Shown: positions 53,134 through 63,988 of the stretch, piece by piece
Layout: each line of letters opens with the position of its first letter
Numbering within the stretch: the stretch's first letter is position 1
Source: Guyanagaster necrorhizus
Lineage: Eukaryota; Basidiomycota; Agaricomycetes; Agaricales; Physalacriaceae
DNA: 64,000 bases
Reading direction: 5' to 3'
Assembly: GCF_019112545.1 (NCBI RefSeq)
Contig: NW_025064897.1
Coordinates: forward strand, 803,926-867,925
The notes under the pieces: model-generated
Told to the model about the DNA's origin: nothing
What the model saw: only the letters and a program-made list of their open reading frames with translations
Databases searched by the model: none
Program-made: the position numbers and the translations under genes

Positions 53134-55323
53134 GGTGTTTTTTTTTTTGGGATTCCACCGTCTATGTCTTGAGACGACATCAGGGTATCCATCCAGTCAG
53201 ATAAGCCTGTCGTCGAGTAGAAAGGGGGCCTCACAATGAATTCGACTTGGAGGTCTCGCCACCACAGCGGTCTCTTTCACAGGCTGTTACCTGGCTTGTA
53301 ATCAGTCCTCTGATCCTAACAAGCTTCACGGTGAACATCGCCAATCGAGTACTCACTACCGTCGCCAGACTACGAAAGCAATTATTTCAAGAAACAAAAA
53401 GTCGGAGGAGTGCGTGTACGTCTGGTATCGGACATCCCCGGTCATCTAGGCTACGATAATTTGGTCATGTTTGCGACACACTACCTCTTTTCTCACAAGT
53501 CAATAGCAACTGGAGAATGGGGATACCAAGGTGGCGTGTATTTTGTATGTTTCTCAATATGATGCAAATATCTGAGAACAGAGACACGCAAATATGTAGA
53601 AGAACTATATAATACCTCCCGTCTCGGGTCAAAGCGGACACTGCGTATTGTAATAGATACTAGATGGAATACTTGCAAGCGGGAAGTATGCCATCTAAAA
53701 CAAGTAGGAATGACAAGCATGCAGTTTTGTACTTCTTATTCAGACATAGACGTAAGCGCAGTAACAACCGATTCGGTCGGGAAAAGGAGCTCGGGACAGT
53801 TTCCAAGGGCAGAACAGAATGAAGAGGACTGTTCATTGACGGAGAACATACACGCTTGTTATTAGCCACCGAAATGAGACTGTCGCAGCTTAGTCGTAGC
53901 GGTCGTAGCCGCGCTAGCAAATGGTTCCTATCAATATGGTAATGCGAATGCGGCGCCAAGGTAACATAGTAACAGACATTCTCCACGATGACTCTGCATA
54001 AACACGAGCGGGGGAACAACATTCTCAAGCTGCGATGAAAGTAGAGACATGGCTATTGGCATAGTAGCCGAAAAAGGGCCAGAGAAGTTGTCCCATTTTT
54101 TGAAGGTCGCAGTGACCTTCTACAGAAAAACCCATGATACGTGTACAAAGGAACATTGCAAAGTATTCATTAATGCAATGACTGCGAAAGTACTGGCGGC
54201 ACGGAATAGTGAATGAACAATCTGAGACCTGTTTCAGCGAGAGCAAAAATCGTGCACACTTCCAAGTGATCAACTAAAGATGCCAAAGAAATTTCATATA
54301 CACAGCGATCACATGCTCAAGCCTCAGAGTAGGTGCGAATCAGAGGCTGCCATCAGTTAGAAGTCAAGCTAAAGACAGTCCGCAGGCTCGCCAGAATGAC
54401 TAGTATAAAATAACAGCCGTCTTCAAACCTTTCCCACAACCTTCCGTAGCCACTTCTTGATTCTTTCCGGTAGTATTTCGCAAAGACACAATCTACGGAA
54501 GGAGCGCAACAGGATGACTGGAGAAAGTGCCACTGAGTGGGCTAAATTAGCCTCCGAACTTGATGATTCTCACTCTGCAACGCATTCTGATCACGCGTGA
54601 GCCACGCCTCGGTTGTGAAACACAAAACTCAGACTTGGAAGAATGATAATGAGGTCTAATGAGGGACGACAAATGGTCTGACCTTGCTCTTGAGCGTTAA
54701 CATCAGCAAAGCCTAGATAGGAGCTATGCCTCATGCAATCCGCTAATAATATAGGTAGCCGAGGTCCGGCATACGGGTAACCAACAAGCAGCCGATGTTG
54801 CTAATGACCATCCGATTCTTTTAGTTATACAAATAGCAAAGGCCTTTTGTTACCAGTGAGTCGGCGGAACTCATGAGCAGGTACGCGCCAGGAACAGGTG
54901 TTCCTTCCGGAGCTTCGGATTTGCTCAACATTTCAAAGGCTGAGACACCTGAGACCTTCCATCTTTTTTTTGTGGCTTGCCTTTCTAATTATCGACACAT
55001 GGATGATTTGTGGACTGTGATATCTGTTTTTGGCCAGACACTTCTATAACGGTAGGCGCTTTTTACTGGACGATGCAAACTTTTCGGTCATTCAGAAAGA
55101 ACCAGCATGAGTTGTTTCATTGTAAAACTTCCGCATGGCCGTAGTGAAAAACACGATGGAATCAGCTCTTAGCCTTTTTGAGCATGAGGTAGCGAGTCAT
55201 TCGGCATGTATGGGATCATTCTAGGATAAGAATACTTTGTTTCTCCTTTTAGAAGCAAGGCTGTGATTATAATATCCTATGACGACTTGTCAAGATCATT
55301 AATATCAAACCCTGAGATAAAAG
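53134..55323. other. Gene-poor interval with one possible promoter and short exon candidates
   Basis: A plus-strand frame at 53247-53459 contains a hydrophobic stretch (VTWLVISPLILTSFTVNIAN) but no credible start. At 54402-54410 a TATA-like tataaaata precedes, by about 100 bp, ATG 54513, which opens a 28-codon frame (MTGESATEWAKLASELDDSH) ending TGA 54597-54599 or splicing at gtgagc there. No downstream exon could be defended. Minus-strand frames at 53660-54273 show no motif. I see no RNA gene or repeat. Confidence 0.4.
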
Positions 55324-55617
55324 TCAGTCCAGGATCAGTGCCTCGAGTCCAGCTGCGTACACGAAGTGGAATGAATACTTTACCTCTCTTAAAGTAATAT
55401 CAGGTTTCGAATTCCAAATTTCGGTAAACAGCTGCCTGTGTATGCTATAACTCATGCCAGCTGCTACATAGTCTGCGATGGTCCGAGCCTGGGTACTACG
55501 CAGTGAATATTTAATTTCTTGCCACATCGAATCTTCGAGAGCCGGCTTATCTTGCGTTAATGGAGTTGTTGAATCTAGTTCTCTGTGTGAACAAACCTGC
55601 GTGCATGTGCGTATCAT
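55324..55617 (-). CDS. Possible hypothetical protein or terminal exon
   Basis: A 97-codon open frame whose C-terminal half (ADYVAAGMSYSIHRQLFTEI, LREVKYSFHFVYAAGLEALI) has a balanced, globular-like composition and a clean stop. The first half has two Cys and is less convincing. It may be the last exon of a minus-strand gene. No family recognised. Confidence 0.3.
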   Translation of the reverse strand: MIRTCTQVCSHRELDSTTPLTQDKPALEDSMWQEIKYSLRSTQARTIADYVAAGMSYSIHRQLFTEIWNSKPDITLREVKYSFHFVYAAGLEALILD

Positions 55618-56314
55618 TTCAAAATCACCGTTCTATCACTGATAGGGTGCTTATCACCTCGTTACCAACCATCTGTGGATATAACATGTCGTGACTCAAA
55701 AGCATTGAAGCAGCATGTCTTTGGTCTCCTACAATTGTCAAATTTTGGGCGGCTATCTACGATCATTTTACCAGGTTCTGGATGTGGTCTCTCCTGGTCG
55801 AATCAAATGGTTGGAGATGGGACTCTGATATAGTTGATGAGGAGATCCTGATAGTGAAATGCATCGCAGCAGACTTAAGAAAGCCAGATGCCATTGGTGA
55901 CAGATCGTTGAGTTGAACTTGGTGATTACCAAACGTGTTGTCATGTGATCGTGTAAAATTGACAGTGTTACAGTTGATGACATTCAATTGCACAACTTCT
56001 AAGGCAACCCGAGCTCCTCCTTAACCCTGGGCTGTGGAAAAGCGTGGACATAGGTATTGTAAGAAATACATGATAAGTGGCTCTGCTGATATCTTCGTAG
56101 AACCAATTGACCAAGTCGATGACACCCTCATTTATACCTATCCGTATGAATCCGATTATCCGGACCAGGCCTGGAAGGAAGGACATGCAACTCATGTGTC
56201 ATTGGCTTCGGCTTTATGACTAAAATCTCACACTGTCTCAAGTCGCCAGTGATGTATTTTGGACACAAGTCTAACAACTTTCAGAACGATATTGTTCGTA
56301 GCGCCATTGACCTT

Positions 56315-57236
56315 TCCATGGAAACACAGTCCAGAGGGATATCTATGTATCCCCGACATCCGCCCTCCTTCCCTGCCATGTCGATTCTACGTGCATTCCC
56401 CCAGATGAAGCCCTCTTCGTCCACTACACGCCTCTTCCAGATACACCGAGTCCTCCTATTTTTCAGCATTCAGAGATGCAAATGATCTTTGTGCCTGGTT
56501 TGCCTGACTCTGTGAGTGTCGTGGAGTTGATAAGCCGCATTTTGTCTATAAGCGAATAGTTCTTGAATCGGAGTTCGACAAAAACATCAAACTTGAATGT
56601 CGCCAGTGCGACATCCTTCAGTGCGAGCTGGAAGTGTACAGCTGCCTCCATGGATCACCTTATGTTTTCCCCATCGTCGGTCTTGTCGAAAGAGTCCCGA
56701 CACTTCGTTGTTTACGACGATCCATACGACAAAGATGCTTCCGTAACTGACGAATTTCTCATTCCCTTCGCCGGGACGTTCTCCCAGTGGTGTCTTGGAT
56801 TTTGTACCGAGTGGACCATTGAGGAGAAAGATTGTCTAGCTCTCATGCTCATGGATGCCATGCTTGACTTTGAGCAACGTGGAATTTATACGATAGACTT
56901 AAAGACCCCAAATATCCTCCTCACGACGGAGGGTTTGAAAATAATTGACTTAGACTTGGAGACACATACGCTGGGATATTCCAGATGGGGCATCTGGAGC
57001 GGTAGTGCGGTTCATGCATTGTATAACATGGCTATGGCAATGCAGGAGTTCTTCTTGTTTGGTACTCCATACGCCATCCGTTGTGAAGAGGCCATTCCCA
57101 AACCTTTCATTCAGCTCATTGATTGGTGCCTGGAGGATGCCTTTGGTTCTGTCGCAGAGATGATGGCAAAGACGGCATCGATGCTAGAGCCCACCCGTGG
57201 CTGAGTCAAGAATATATCGGCTTCTGCGTTGGCTGA
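56315..57236 (+). pseudogene. Protein-kinase-like gene with frame disruptions
   Basis: Coding pieces lie in three frames. First, about 56315-56555 reads RDIYVSPTSALLPC, DEALFVHYTPLPDTPSP and MIFVPGLPDSVSVVELI. Second, 56535-56690 reads VYKRIVLESEFDKNIKLECR then YSCLHGSPYVFPIVGLVE, resembling the kinase N-lobe. Third, 56700-57200 holds the C-lobe: DEFLIPFAGTFSQWCLGF, the catalytic-loop-like YTIDLKTPNILLTTEGLK (Asp, Lys and Asn kept, HRD replaced by TID), then IIDLDLE at the DFG position, read DLD. A fourth frame near 57190-57236 gives DARAHPWLSQEY, a kinase-like C-terminal end. The frame changes at about 56540, 56690 and 57185 lack introns of normal size. It is therefore a decayed gene, a pseudokinase with assembly indels, or a gene with splicing I cannot resolve. 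Confidence 0.6.
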
Positions 57237-57920
57237 AGCGCGGCCGTCGCGATGCAAATTGCTGGTGAAGTCGGAGGACGAATGGTGGTTCGGACGAACG
57301 TATGATTCCGAGTTTGAAGACTATTGGTCTTGGATGCCTAGGTATTTTGAAGTTTTGTCTCCAATTTGGGTCTTATCTTTGACTTCAGTATCGATAACAC
57401 CGATCGTTCCCCTCTATCATCAAACAGCATCGAACCTTAGACTGAATTTATCGGAAGCGACTTGGGTTGTTTTTCAATTTCTTTGCCACATATAAATCGA
57501 TTGTCTATAGCCATATCATCATTGATTCCATGGGTCATCGCCTGACACCACCGTGTTCTTCTTGACGCCAACGGTGTCAATACCGACACATACCCCGGGG
57601 TACTTTGATTATCTTAAGGGGGGGAAACGGAGTTCTTGTATCAATTAATCACCAATCATCGGCCACGGAAATTCTCTGTAAAAGCAACGGTATCTATTCA
57701 GCGCTCAAGGACCTTTTTACCATATCGTTTCGTTCCTTGGCATAGACGCTTCTCTTTGCAGTCCCACCGTGGTACGCCTTCAGACCGTGCAGCTCACATA
57801 AACCCAATGATAAACAGAATTCCAGTCCATCTCCTTTGGTATCACGGTTCTCATGTCCCACAAAGCGTAAGCTGACCTCGCGATTTGGGTTTTGTCTCTT
57901 GTCTAAGTTTTAGTAGGGCC
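57237..57920. other. Spacer between kinase-like gene and Cys/His-rich gene
   Basis: An open frame at 57229-57495 (+) contains SEDEWWFGRTYDSEFEDYWS but has no start or clear acceptor; it overlaps the kinase-like 3' end and may be a terminal exon in another frame. A poly-G run aagggggggaaacgg occurs near 57617. Nothing else identified. Confidence 0.4.
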
Positions 57921-58316
57921 ATGTGCTTCCGTCTATTCATGTCTTATGAATGTGGGCATTATATCGATTACCTGCACCCATGCCCGATTGCCGTCGTTTT
58001 CGATTACAGCCGTGAAGAGATCCACTCTTGCTATATGAACGCTGCACGTCATGGCTCATTTGCATCCATGGACTTCAGTCCCAGAAACGAGAGTTGCGGG
58101 CGTAACGTCTGTCTCTTTCGCACAGCGAAAGAGCCTCAACAATGTGGGGTCATGATGGTTGATGATACTACCATTGACAGGTGTACTCACTGTCACGTTC
58201 AGATCCAGCCCAACCAGGTCGTCGAAGTGAGGTGTCGCATGGACGGGTCGAATACAGCGCGCTTGTTTGTCCACGGAGGACTATTGGCTTCCCGACGAAG
58301 ACAGACTGACGCGTGA
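57921..58316 (+). CDS. Small Cys/His-rich fungal hypothetical protein
   Basis: From ATG 57921 (context gggccATG) the frame encodes 131 residues and ends TGA 58314-58316. An upstream in-frame start at 57885 would add 12 residues, but the shorter form begins MCFRLFMSYECGHYIDYLHP, resembling many small fungal proteins that open with a Cys-Gly-His motif near residue 12. Further Cys/His pairs (ESCGRNVCLF, QQCGVMMV, RCTHCHVQI) suggest a zinc-binding fold, with ten cysteines in all. No signal peptide. Function unknown. Confidence 0.6.
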   Translation: MCFRLFMSYECGHYIDYLHPCPIAVVFDYSREEIHSCYMNAARHGSFASMDFSPRNESCGRNVCLFRTAKEPQQCGVMMVDDTTIDRCTHCHVQIQPNQVVEVRCRMDGSNTARLFVHGGLLASRRRQTDA

Positions 58317-58372
58317 CCAAGGAAAAGCAGTCTCGTTATAAACGACGTGGTCACTGCGTGATCTTCGAAGAT

Positions 58373-58692
58373 ATGTTGCTGCAACGTCGCCGAGGCCAAG
58401 AAGAATCACAAGAGACCATGACAGTACGGCCACCTCGACCCAATAAACAGATGATTATCCGTGTTACTGGCGTCGAAGGTGTGATCCGACAATGCTGCCA
58501 GGCAGATATTAGTGGGTACCAGAAGCCATTAATTCTTGTTCAAGACATGGAGGCCTCAGGCAGTTCCGACCTATTTGAATAATTAACCAGGCATAACATC
58601 GATTCAGCCTCTGAAAAGGACTGTAGGGCTGTGTATTCCTGCAGGATGACGACTACCTAATACGGCGCAAAAGACGAGCTAACGAAAATAAT
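58373..58692 (+). repeat. Direct repeat copy A (partner 63680-63988)
   Basis: Starts ATGTTGCTGCAACGTCGCCG and ends ctaacgaaaataat. It shares with copy B the frame MLLQRRRGQEES, TVRPPRPN and QMIIRVTGV, then the non-coding tagtgggtaccagaagccat, cataacatcgattcagcctc and gaaaaggactgtag. Identity is high (roughly 90% by eye) with small indels. CpG is not depleted. The open frame 58313-58582 (+) runs through it, and translation similarity fades where copy B has a stop. Confidence 0.85.
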
Positions 58693-58823
58693 ACATATCG
58701 TGATGCTCACCATTGTCTTCCATACATTTATCATCAGCATCACTCATAATGCCACTGAGTTCCATAATATTCCATAGCTAGACTTGCCGTGGAACGACTG
58801 GTGGGGTATAAGGATGCATACTG

Positions 58824-59348
58824 ATGCGTGGCCTAAGGAGCACTTCCTTTCAACTCACAGAGCGCCACAGGGAAACACTTCAGAAAGTGAAAGATCACCA
58901 ACTGGTTTCCTCAAACATTACAGAAAGGACAGGACATCCTAAGCGTAGACGTAGACGGGCGGTAGTGCTAACAAAGAAAAAGAGAGGAAGATCGGTACGG
59001 AGCGGTTGTCCAGTCGGTGGATACGTACGTAAGATCGCTGATTCATTTTGAATATCTCTTGCTGACGTCTCTCCTTAGTGTTCACTGGGACCAAAAAGAG
59101 TCACGGCTTTCAGTGATGATACTTGTTGGACTCGGTACGAATGTATCGATACTTCCAGCTGGGAATCAATTTACCGTCCATGCAAACCCGATAGATTTAT
59201 AATTCATATCAGAGTATTTTCAGATGTGTGGGACGAATCGTATCCTGAGCCGGGAGATACAGACAAAAAATGGAGACCATCGTGGGACCAGCTTATGACG
59301 AAGCCTCCACCTGTGAATGGCTCATTCAACCTTAGGGGATCAGGATGA
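58824..59348 (+). CDS. Hypothetical protein, two exons
   Basis: Exon 1 58824-59024, intron 59025-59078 (gtacgt donor, gctgac branch, ctccttag acceptor, 54 nt, phase 0), exon 2 59079-59348 to TGA; 156 residues. Exon 1 ends in a very basic block (HPKRRRRRAVVLTKKKRGRS). Exon 2 is Cys/Trp-rich (RVTAFSDDTCWTRYECIDTS, YRPCKPDRFIIHIRVFSDVW, KKWRPSWDQLM). A second frame (59317-59601, GDQDEDTDVDWYGG) begins just before the stop, so the true 3' part may extend through a frame change or further intron. No family recognised. A gtataagga box lies about 20 bp upstream. Confidence 0.45.
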
Positions 59349-59601
59349 GGATACAGATGTCGACTGGTACGGAGGGCCATGCATTGAAGGAGGATTTGTG
59401 CGGGGTTTGACCGCGGGAGGCACGGAAGAGGTTGATCGATGTGGAGAGTTGATCGTTAAAGACGCGGATGGGAGAGAACGTACATTCAACATTATTGCGC
59501 TCCACAGGTACCCAATACCTGAGGACACCTACACACTGCTTGGTACTGATTCAAACACTCTCCACGACAGCAACACCCAGACGCAGTATTGGGTTCTTTG
59601 A
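59349..59601 (+). other. Open frame possibly continuing the upstream gene
   Basis: In the next frame, from 59317, the sequence reads EDTDVDWYGGPCIEGGFVRG, EEVDRCGELIVKDADGRERT and HRYPIPEDTYTLLG before TGA 59599-59601. Composition is protein-like. Joining it to exon 2 would need a shift of one base near 59330; the only GT..AG pair nearby (gtgaatgg..ccttag) is 23 nt and leaves the wrong phase. Confidence 0.35.
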
Positions 59602-61092
59602 CGAAGACTGTCAGAAGAAAGGTTTGAGAAAGTGTCCGTGTTCAAAATGGCCGATAAAGGGCAAGCATGGAGGTTAATGGATGTGCGTAATGAGTATACA
59701 TTTGTGGCAACTCTGCATTACTATTCTCAACTCGAGTATCATCAGGCCCAATCCTAGTTCACTGCGCAATATCCTATCCATAAATCCAATTAGTCTTCTT
59801 GAATTTGACTTGTCCATGTCATACTCATACCCCCACTACCAATGATCCCTGTCAGGATCACCACTCTTCTAAGTCGAAGCAAAATTCGCACGAAAAGCTT
59901 CGCATACATGTTAACCTGAGGATAGAAAAGGACGTTTAGGATTTATTTAATGAGCAATGGCACGTGATAATTTTCGTACCTCTTTTCTTCCGAACCGTGT
60001 ACAGGAGGAACTTGGGAGCTTCATGATAATTCCACTCTTGCAACCTGGAATGCCGGAAATCAGCATGTGTTTTCTGAAAGGGCAAGGAAAGGAACCCTGA
60101 CAGAGCTACGATATCAAACGGATTCCTGAACCTTCTTCTGCCGTTCACCGTTCATTTATCATTCCCTGTTTTCTTCCGTGATCAGCGACGATGGTATTAA
60201 GCTAAGGCTCGGTATATGAATCACTAGTGATACAGCTGAGACTTGAAGTCGTCTTCAAGGGCCTTCAGTTTCTATCGAAAACAGCGTGACCGATATCCAT
60301 GTAACCTATGATCTAACTGACAGGCAGGTGAAATCATTAAGGTAGATAAGACAGGACTCTCGCAAAACACCGAAGAGGACCACCCCAATGATGATCTTCG
60401 TATTGAGCAACTTGTCACAACACTGGAAGCAAGAGCACAAATGTGGTCTGGTGCCGTAGACGAATCGTTCCTGCTAATTGTGTTAAAGACGTCTACATTC
60501 TCGCATTTAGAAGGATACATGTATGATTCACAGATAATTTATTTTTCTCAGCAGTCCGCGCGTGTATCGATAGCTCTGCAAAGCGTAATATGGTATGAGT
60601 TTTCAAACTCATAGCCGATGCTAGTAGTGGATTACCCCTTGTAGTCGATGATAGAAAGTCAACTCCAATGCTTGCCTTATCTTCAAGACTTTGCCGGGTT
60701 TGAAAAGTCTTCACCAGCCGCTCGTAGTAAGTTAAAAGAATCTGCCTCGAGATTGTCTTTCTGATCTCGAGAGGTCCATTGTTACCACGGGTAGAGGTTT
60801 AATGTTTTGAAGACTTGAAGAACGCCAGATTATAAGTCGGCTGAAGGAAAGGAAGACACGTCCAAAACAAGGAAGCTGGCCCTATGGAGACCAGAGGCGC
60901 GAAGTTGAAAGAGAAAGAGAGTTCGGGCCGAAAATAGCCGACTTCGTTTTCTTATATCACATCCATTATGTTCATCTTTGTCGTTCAAATACGACTGGCA
61001 AGGAAAGCATGCTTTGTTCAAGTATACGTCTTGGAGAATAAAGCTCTATTCACAATATAAAGCTTACTGAAAACTCGTCAGTGTACCTGGAA
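59602..61092. other. Intergenic, nothing identified
   Basis: No frame on either strand shows a recognisable domain or convincing splice structure. Base composition is host-like with CpG present. No RNA gene or repeat recognised. Confidence 0.5.
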
Positions 61093-61421
61093 TTACCACT
61101 TACAACGCCATCCTCTTCGGCGTCCAACGAGACCAGGCCCCGAATAATCAGCTTCTTCCATTTCTACGTCCCTGTACTCTTGCACCCGGGAACGTAGGTA
61201 TTCCCGTGACCACGGCACCCATTCCTCAAGCTCTTCCAGTCCTTTCCTTCGTCTCCGTCTTGCTCCAAATCGCCCCAGTCTCTGAGTGGCCCACGAGTAT
61301 GTTTTCCCACATTGAACACTGGCGGGGAATTGGCATATTCCCATTGAGCATCAAAGTTCAAGCGCAATGTCCGGAGGAAGGGGGTGGTCCAGTTCCCTTT
61401 TGGGAGCGAGTCGACTAGCAC
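61093..61421 (-). CDS. Possible minus-strand hypothetical gene fragment
   Basis: Two overlapping minus-strand frames look protein-like: 61164-61421 (LPKGNWTTPFLRTLRLNFDA, HTRGPLRDWGDLEQDG) and 61093-61344 (GLEELEEWVPWSREYLRSRV, EYRDVEMEEADYSGPGLV). They may be exons joined by splicing or only chance openings. The region is convergent with nothing and lies about 340 bp from the divergent Zn2Cys6 gene. Confidence 0.25.
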
Positions 61422-61762
61422 TACATAACAGAGATTCCTGGTCGATTTGCTGCTGGTATAATGATAGACGCCGGACAGTTAGAGACATTTGAGGATTGCT
61501 ATGTCGAGGCTTCGTTAGCATAATGTCTGGTGACACAAAGAAGAAAGAATGATACCTTTGTCTTTCGATGTCATTTGTGGCCCCGAGATACTGAGTCCGT
61601 CATCCTAGGTCGTGGCTGGAAGAAGAAAGGTACCTTGCACCGCCACCGAGGAACTTGCCTGCTCGCCTTATCCATCCGGGTCATTTCAAGGTTAATTGGG
61701 ATCGGAGCTAACGCTGGAATTGTTGACAATTTGGAGTTGCTTTTGTGACCATAGCGTTTGCT

Positions 61763-63083
61763 ATGCCACCAATTCGCCCACACCATAAGACACGAAGTGG
61801 TTGTAGAACATGCAAACAACGCAAAGTCAAGGTGCGTAATCATTGTCAGCCCTTGGACAGCTAACTCAGATATTGGAATTAAGTGCGACGAAGAACTCCC
61901 TATGTGCAAGAACTGTACGAGGAGAGGCATAGAGTGCGTCTGGATCGATACCCCACGGCATGATTTGGTGGTTCCAGAGACATCTACCTATGCTTCATCG
62001 TGTTCACGTGAAAATCCCCCTTCCACGATATCGAGGTGTACTCGCACAGGTTCATTCGACCTGCTGACTCTCGAATTAATCCACCACTTTGCCACCGCTA
62101 CTTCGCACTCATTTTCTTCTGATCCTGCTACGGCAAATGTTTGGAGAACCATTGTTCCCAAAATCGCGTTCGATCCTAGAAACCAGTGTCTCCTCCACGC
62201 TATTCTCGCCATGTCGGCACTTCATGCTCACCATGCTGATCCCACGGCAGGTCATTATGCGGTAGCCGCGAGCAACTACCACTGGCAGGCCAAAACAGAG
62301 TCACACAGGGCAGAAATGGACGGGAGGATGGATGTTCATGCCATCTTTATCACCTTGTCTCTTATCGCCCTCTATGAGTTCGCAACGGCATCCATAGTCT
62401 CCTTATACTCCGAATCGAATGAATGGCACACTATGATCCGAACTATGTCCGCCAAGGTTACAAGAGTCTGGCCACAGCTCTGGAATGGTGTTCTGCGTCC
62501 GATGTTGGGTACCCTGGCACCAACAATCATATCTACACCTCTGGAAGAACCATTCCCATCACCCTTGTCGACGCTTTTGAGCACCGCGGACTCACCACCA
62601 GACGTTGAAGAGCTGCACGATGTATCGGTGTACGCCACGTATAAAGATTCAATACGTATCTTCCAGAAGTCATGGACAGCCTCATTCCAGAAAGACTACT
62701 GCATGCATGCATCAGGTATCTGGTGGTCACAGGTACCCAATACATTCTTTCGCCTGTTGGCCGAGCGGAGACCTCGTGCACTCATCATCTTGGCACATTA
62801 CTGCGTTATGATGAAACGGATGGCTGAGGATGGCCCGTGGTGGGTGAGAAAGCAGTGGGGCAATGAGGCAGCAAGGATTGTTTCTGCGCTTGATGCGCGA
62901 TGGTCACCCTGGCTAGGATGGATTTCGAATCAATTGGAACAGCCATGCGAAGGTCAAGCATTCGACGTTGCAATTATGGATTCCACAAATCTGTTCAGTG
63001 AGGCGGGATCATTAATGCCTCCTGCACTGAGTACGGATCTCATGAATTGGCCTCTAGATACCCTAGGACAATATGACGTTTAG
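61763..63083 (+). CDS. Zn2Cys6 (GAL4-type) transcription factor, two exons
   Basis: Exon 1 61763-61831 encodes 23 residues (MPPIRPHHKTRSGCRTCKQR KVK). The intron 61832-61883 (gtgcgt donor, gctaac branch, ggaattaag acceptor, 52 nt, phase 0) is followed by exon 2 61884-63083, which ends TAG 63081-63083; 422 residues in total. Splicing rebuilds the binuclear cluster C-x2-C-x6-C-x6-C-x2-C-x6-C across the junction (GCRTC, KC, PMCKNC, IEC), with the basic KQRKVK. The cluster and linker bind CGG-type half-sites. The C-terminal part (NQCLLHAILAMSALHAHHAD, NTFFRLLAERRPRALIILAH, WWVRKQWGNEAARIVSAL) matches the fungal-specific regulatory region found after such clusters (sterol-regulator-like proteins). 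Nuclear. The target pathway cannot be told. Confidence 0.93.
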
Positions 63084-63679
63084 AATATCTACTAGTCTGC
63101 AATATATCGCCGATAGATACGAATTTGCTAGTGGTATAATTGATTCCTCCGTCTACTTGGTCAACGAACTGCATGATCATCGAACTCTTCGTTATTAGTG
63201 GCTTGAATGGAGTCTGGCTCTACCTCTTCCCTAAACTCGCCTTCGTGGAGGTTGTCATCTTCTCCTTCAACTAATTCGAAGAGAAAACGCGGTCCAATTC
63301 ACTGCAAAGACAATGGTGAGGTAGAACGAAATTCGGCCTGCCGTTAGAGCTGTCGTTGAGGGCAACCATCTGAGCGGAAGGGTCGTACGGGCCCTGGTCC
63401 CGGCACCTCGCGCCCCCGAGGAACTTCCATCGACTAAATCAATACTTGCTGTTTATCATAAAATGATAGTATTCCTGAGAATCCACGTATCAACACCAAA
63501 TGAAAATCCAAAGAGCCCGAAGAGAAATGAGGTATAGGAATGTAATAACGATAGGTTGTCCTCGAAGGAGAGATGCAAATTGGCGAGGGTTTTATGAAAG
63601 AGAAACAGAAAGAAAAAGAAAATCCAAAGATCCCAGAGAGAAATGGGGTATACGGAGTATAGAAGTTATAGATAGTAAT
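63084..63679. other. Intergenic, nothing identified before repeat copy B
   Basis: A plus frame at 63500-63796 runs into the repeat and contains a lysine/arginine-rich low-complexity stretch (GFYERETERKRKSKDPREKW); two near-copies of aaatccaaag..cccgaagagaaatg (63504-63530 and 63617-63645) make a small tandem-like duplication. No gene is claimed. Confidence 0.4.
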
Positions 63680-63988
63680 ATGTTGCTGCAACGTCGTCGA
63701 GGCCAAGAAGAATCACTAGAAACCGTGACAGTACGGCCACCTCGACCCAATAGACAGATGATTATCCGTGTTACTGGCGTCAAATGTATGATTTGACAAT
63801 GCTGCCGGACAGATATTAGTGGGTACCAGAAGCCATTAATTCTTGTTCAACATGCAGGCCTCAGGCAGTTACGAGGCATTTGAATAATTAACCAGGCATA
63901 ACATCGATTCAGCCTCTGAAAAGGACTGTAGAGCCGTTTCCTGCAGGACGACGACTATCGGCGCAAGAAACGAGTTAGCGAAAATAAT
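63680..63988 (+). repeat. Direct repeat copy B (partner 58373-58692)
   Basis: Starts ATGTTGCTGCAACGTCGTCG and ends gttagcgaaaataatg. It encodes the same MLLQRRRGQEES opening, then reaches a stop at TGA (63796-63798) where copy A continues. It lacks about 10 bp present in copy A near the end. The window ends 12 bp further on, so the repeat could extend beyond. Confidence 0.85.

Noticed and set aside
53660..54273. Minus-strand frames of 82 and 122 codons
   Set aside because: No motif, poor start contexts, and composition that fits chance openings.
56511..56533. A 23-nt GT-AG segment as a micro-intron in the kinase-like gene, and a similar one at 59312-59334
   Set aside because: Shorter than known basidiomycete introns, and in the second case the phase after removal is wrong.
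60217..60234. tatgaatcactagt string shared with 49949-49962
   Set aside because: Only about 14 bp long with no flanking similarity, so taken as coincidence.
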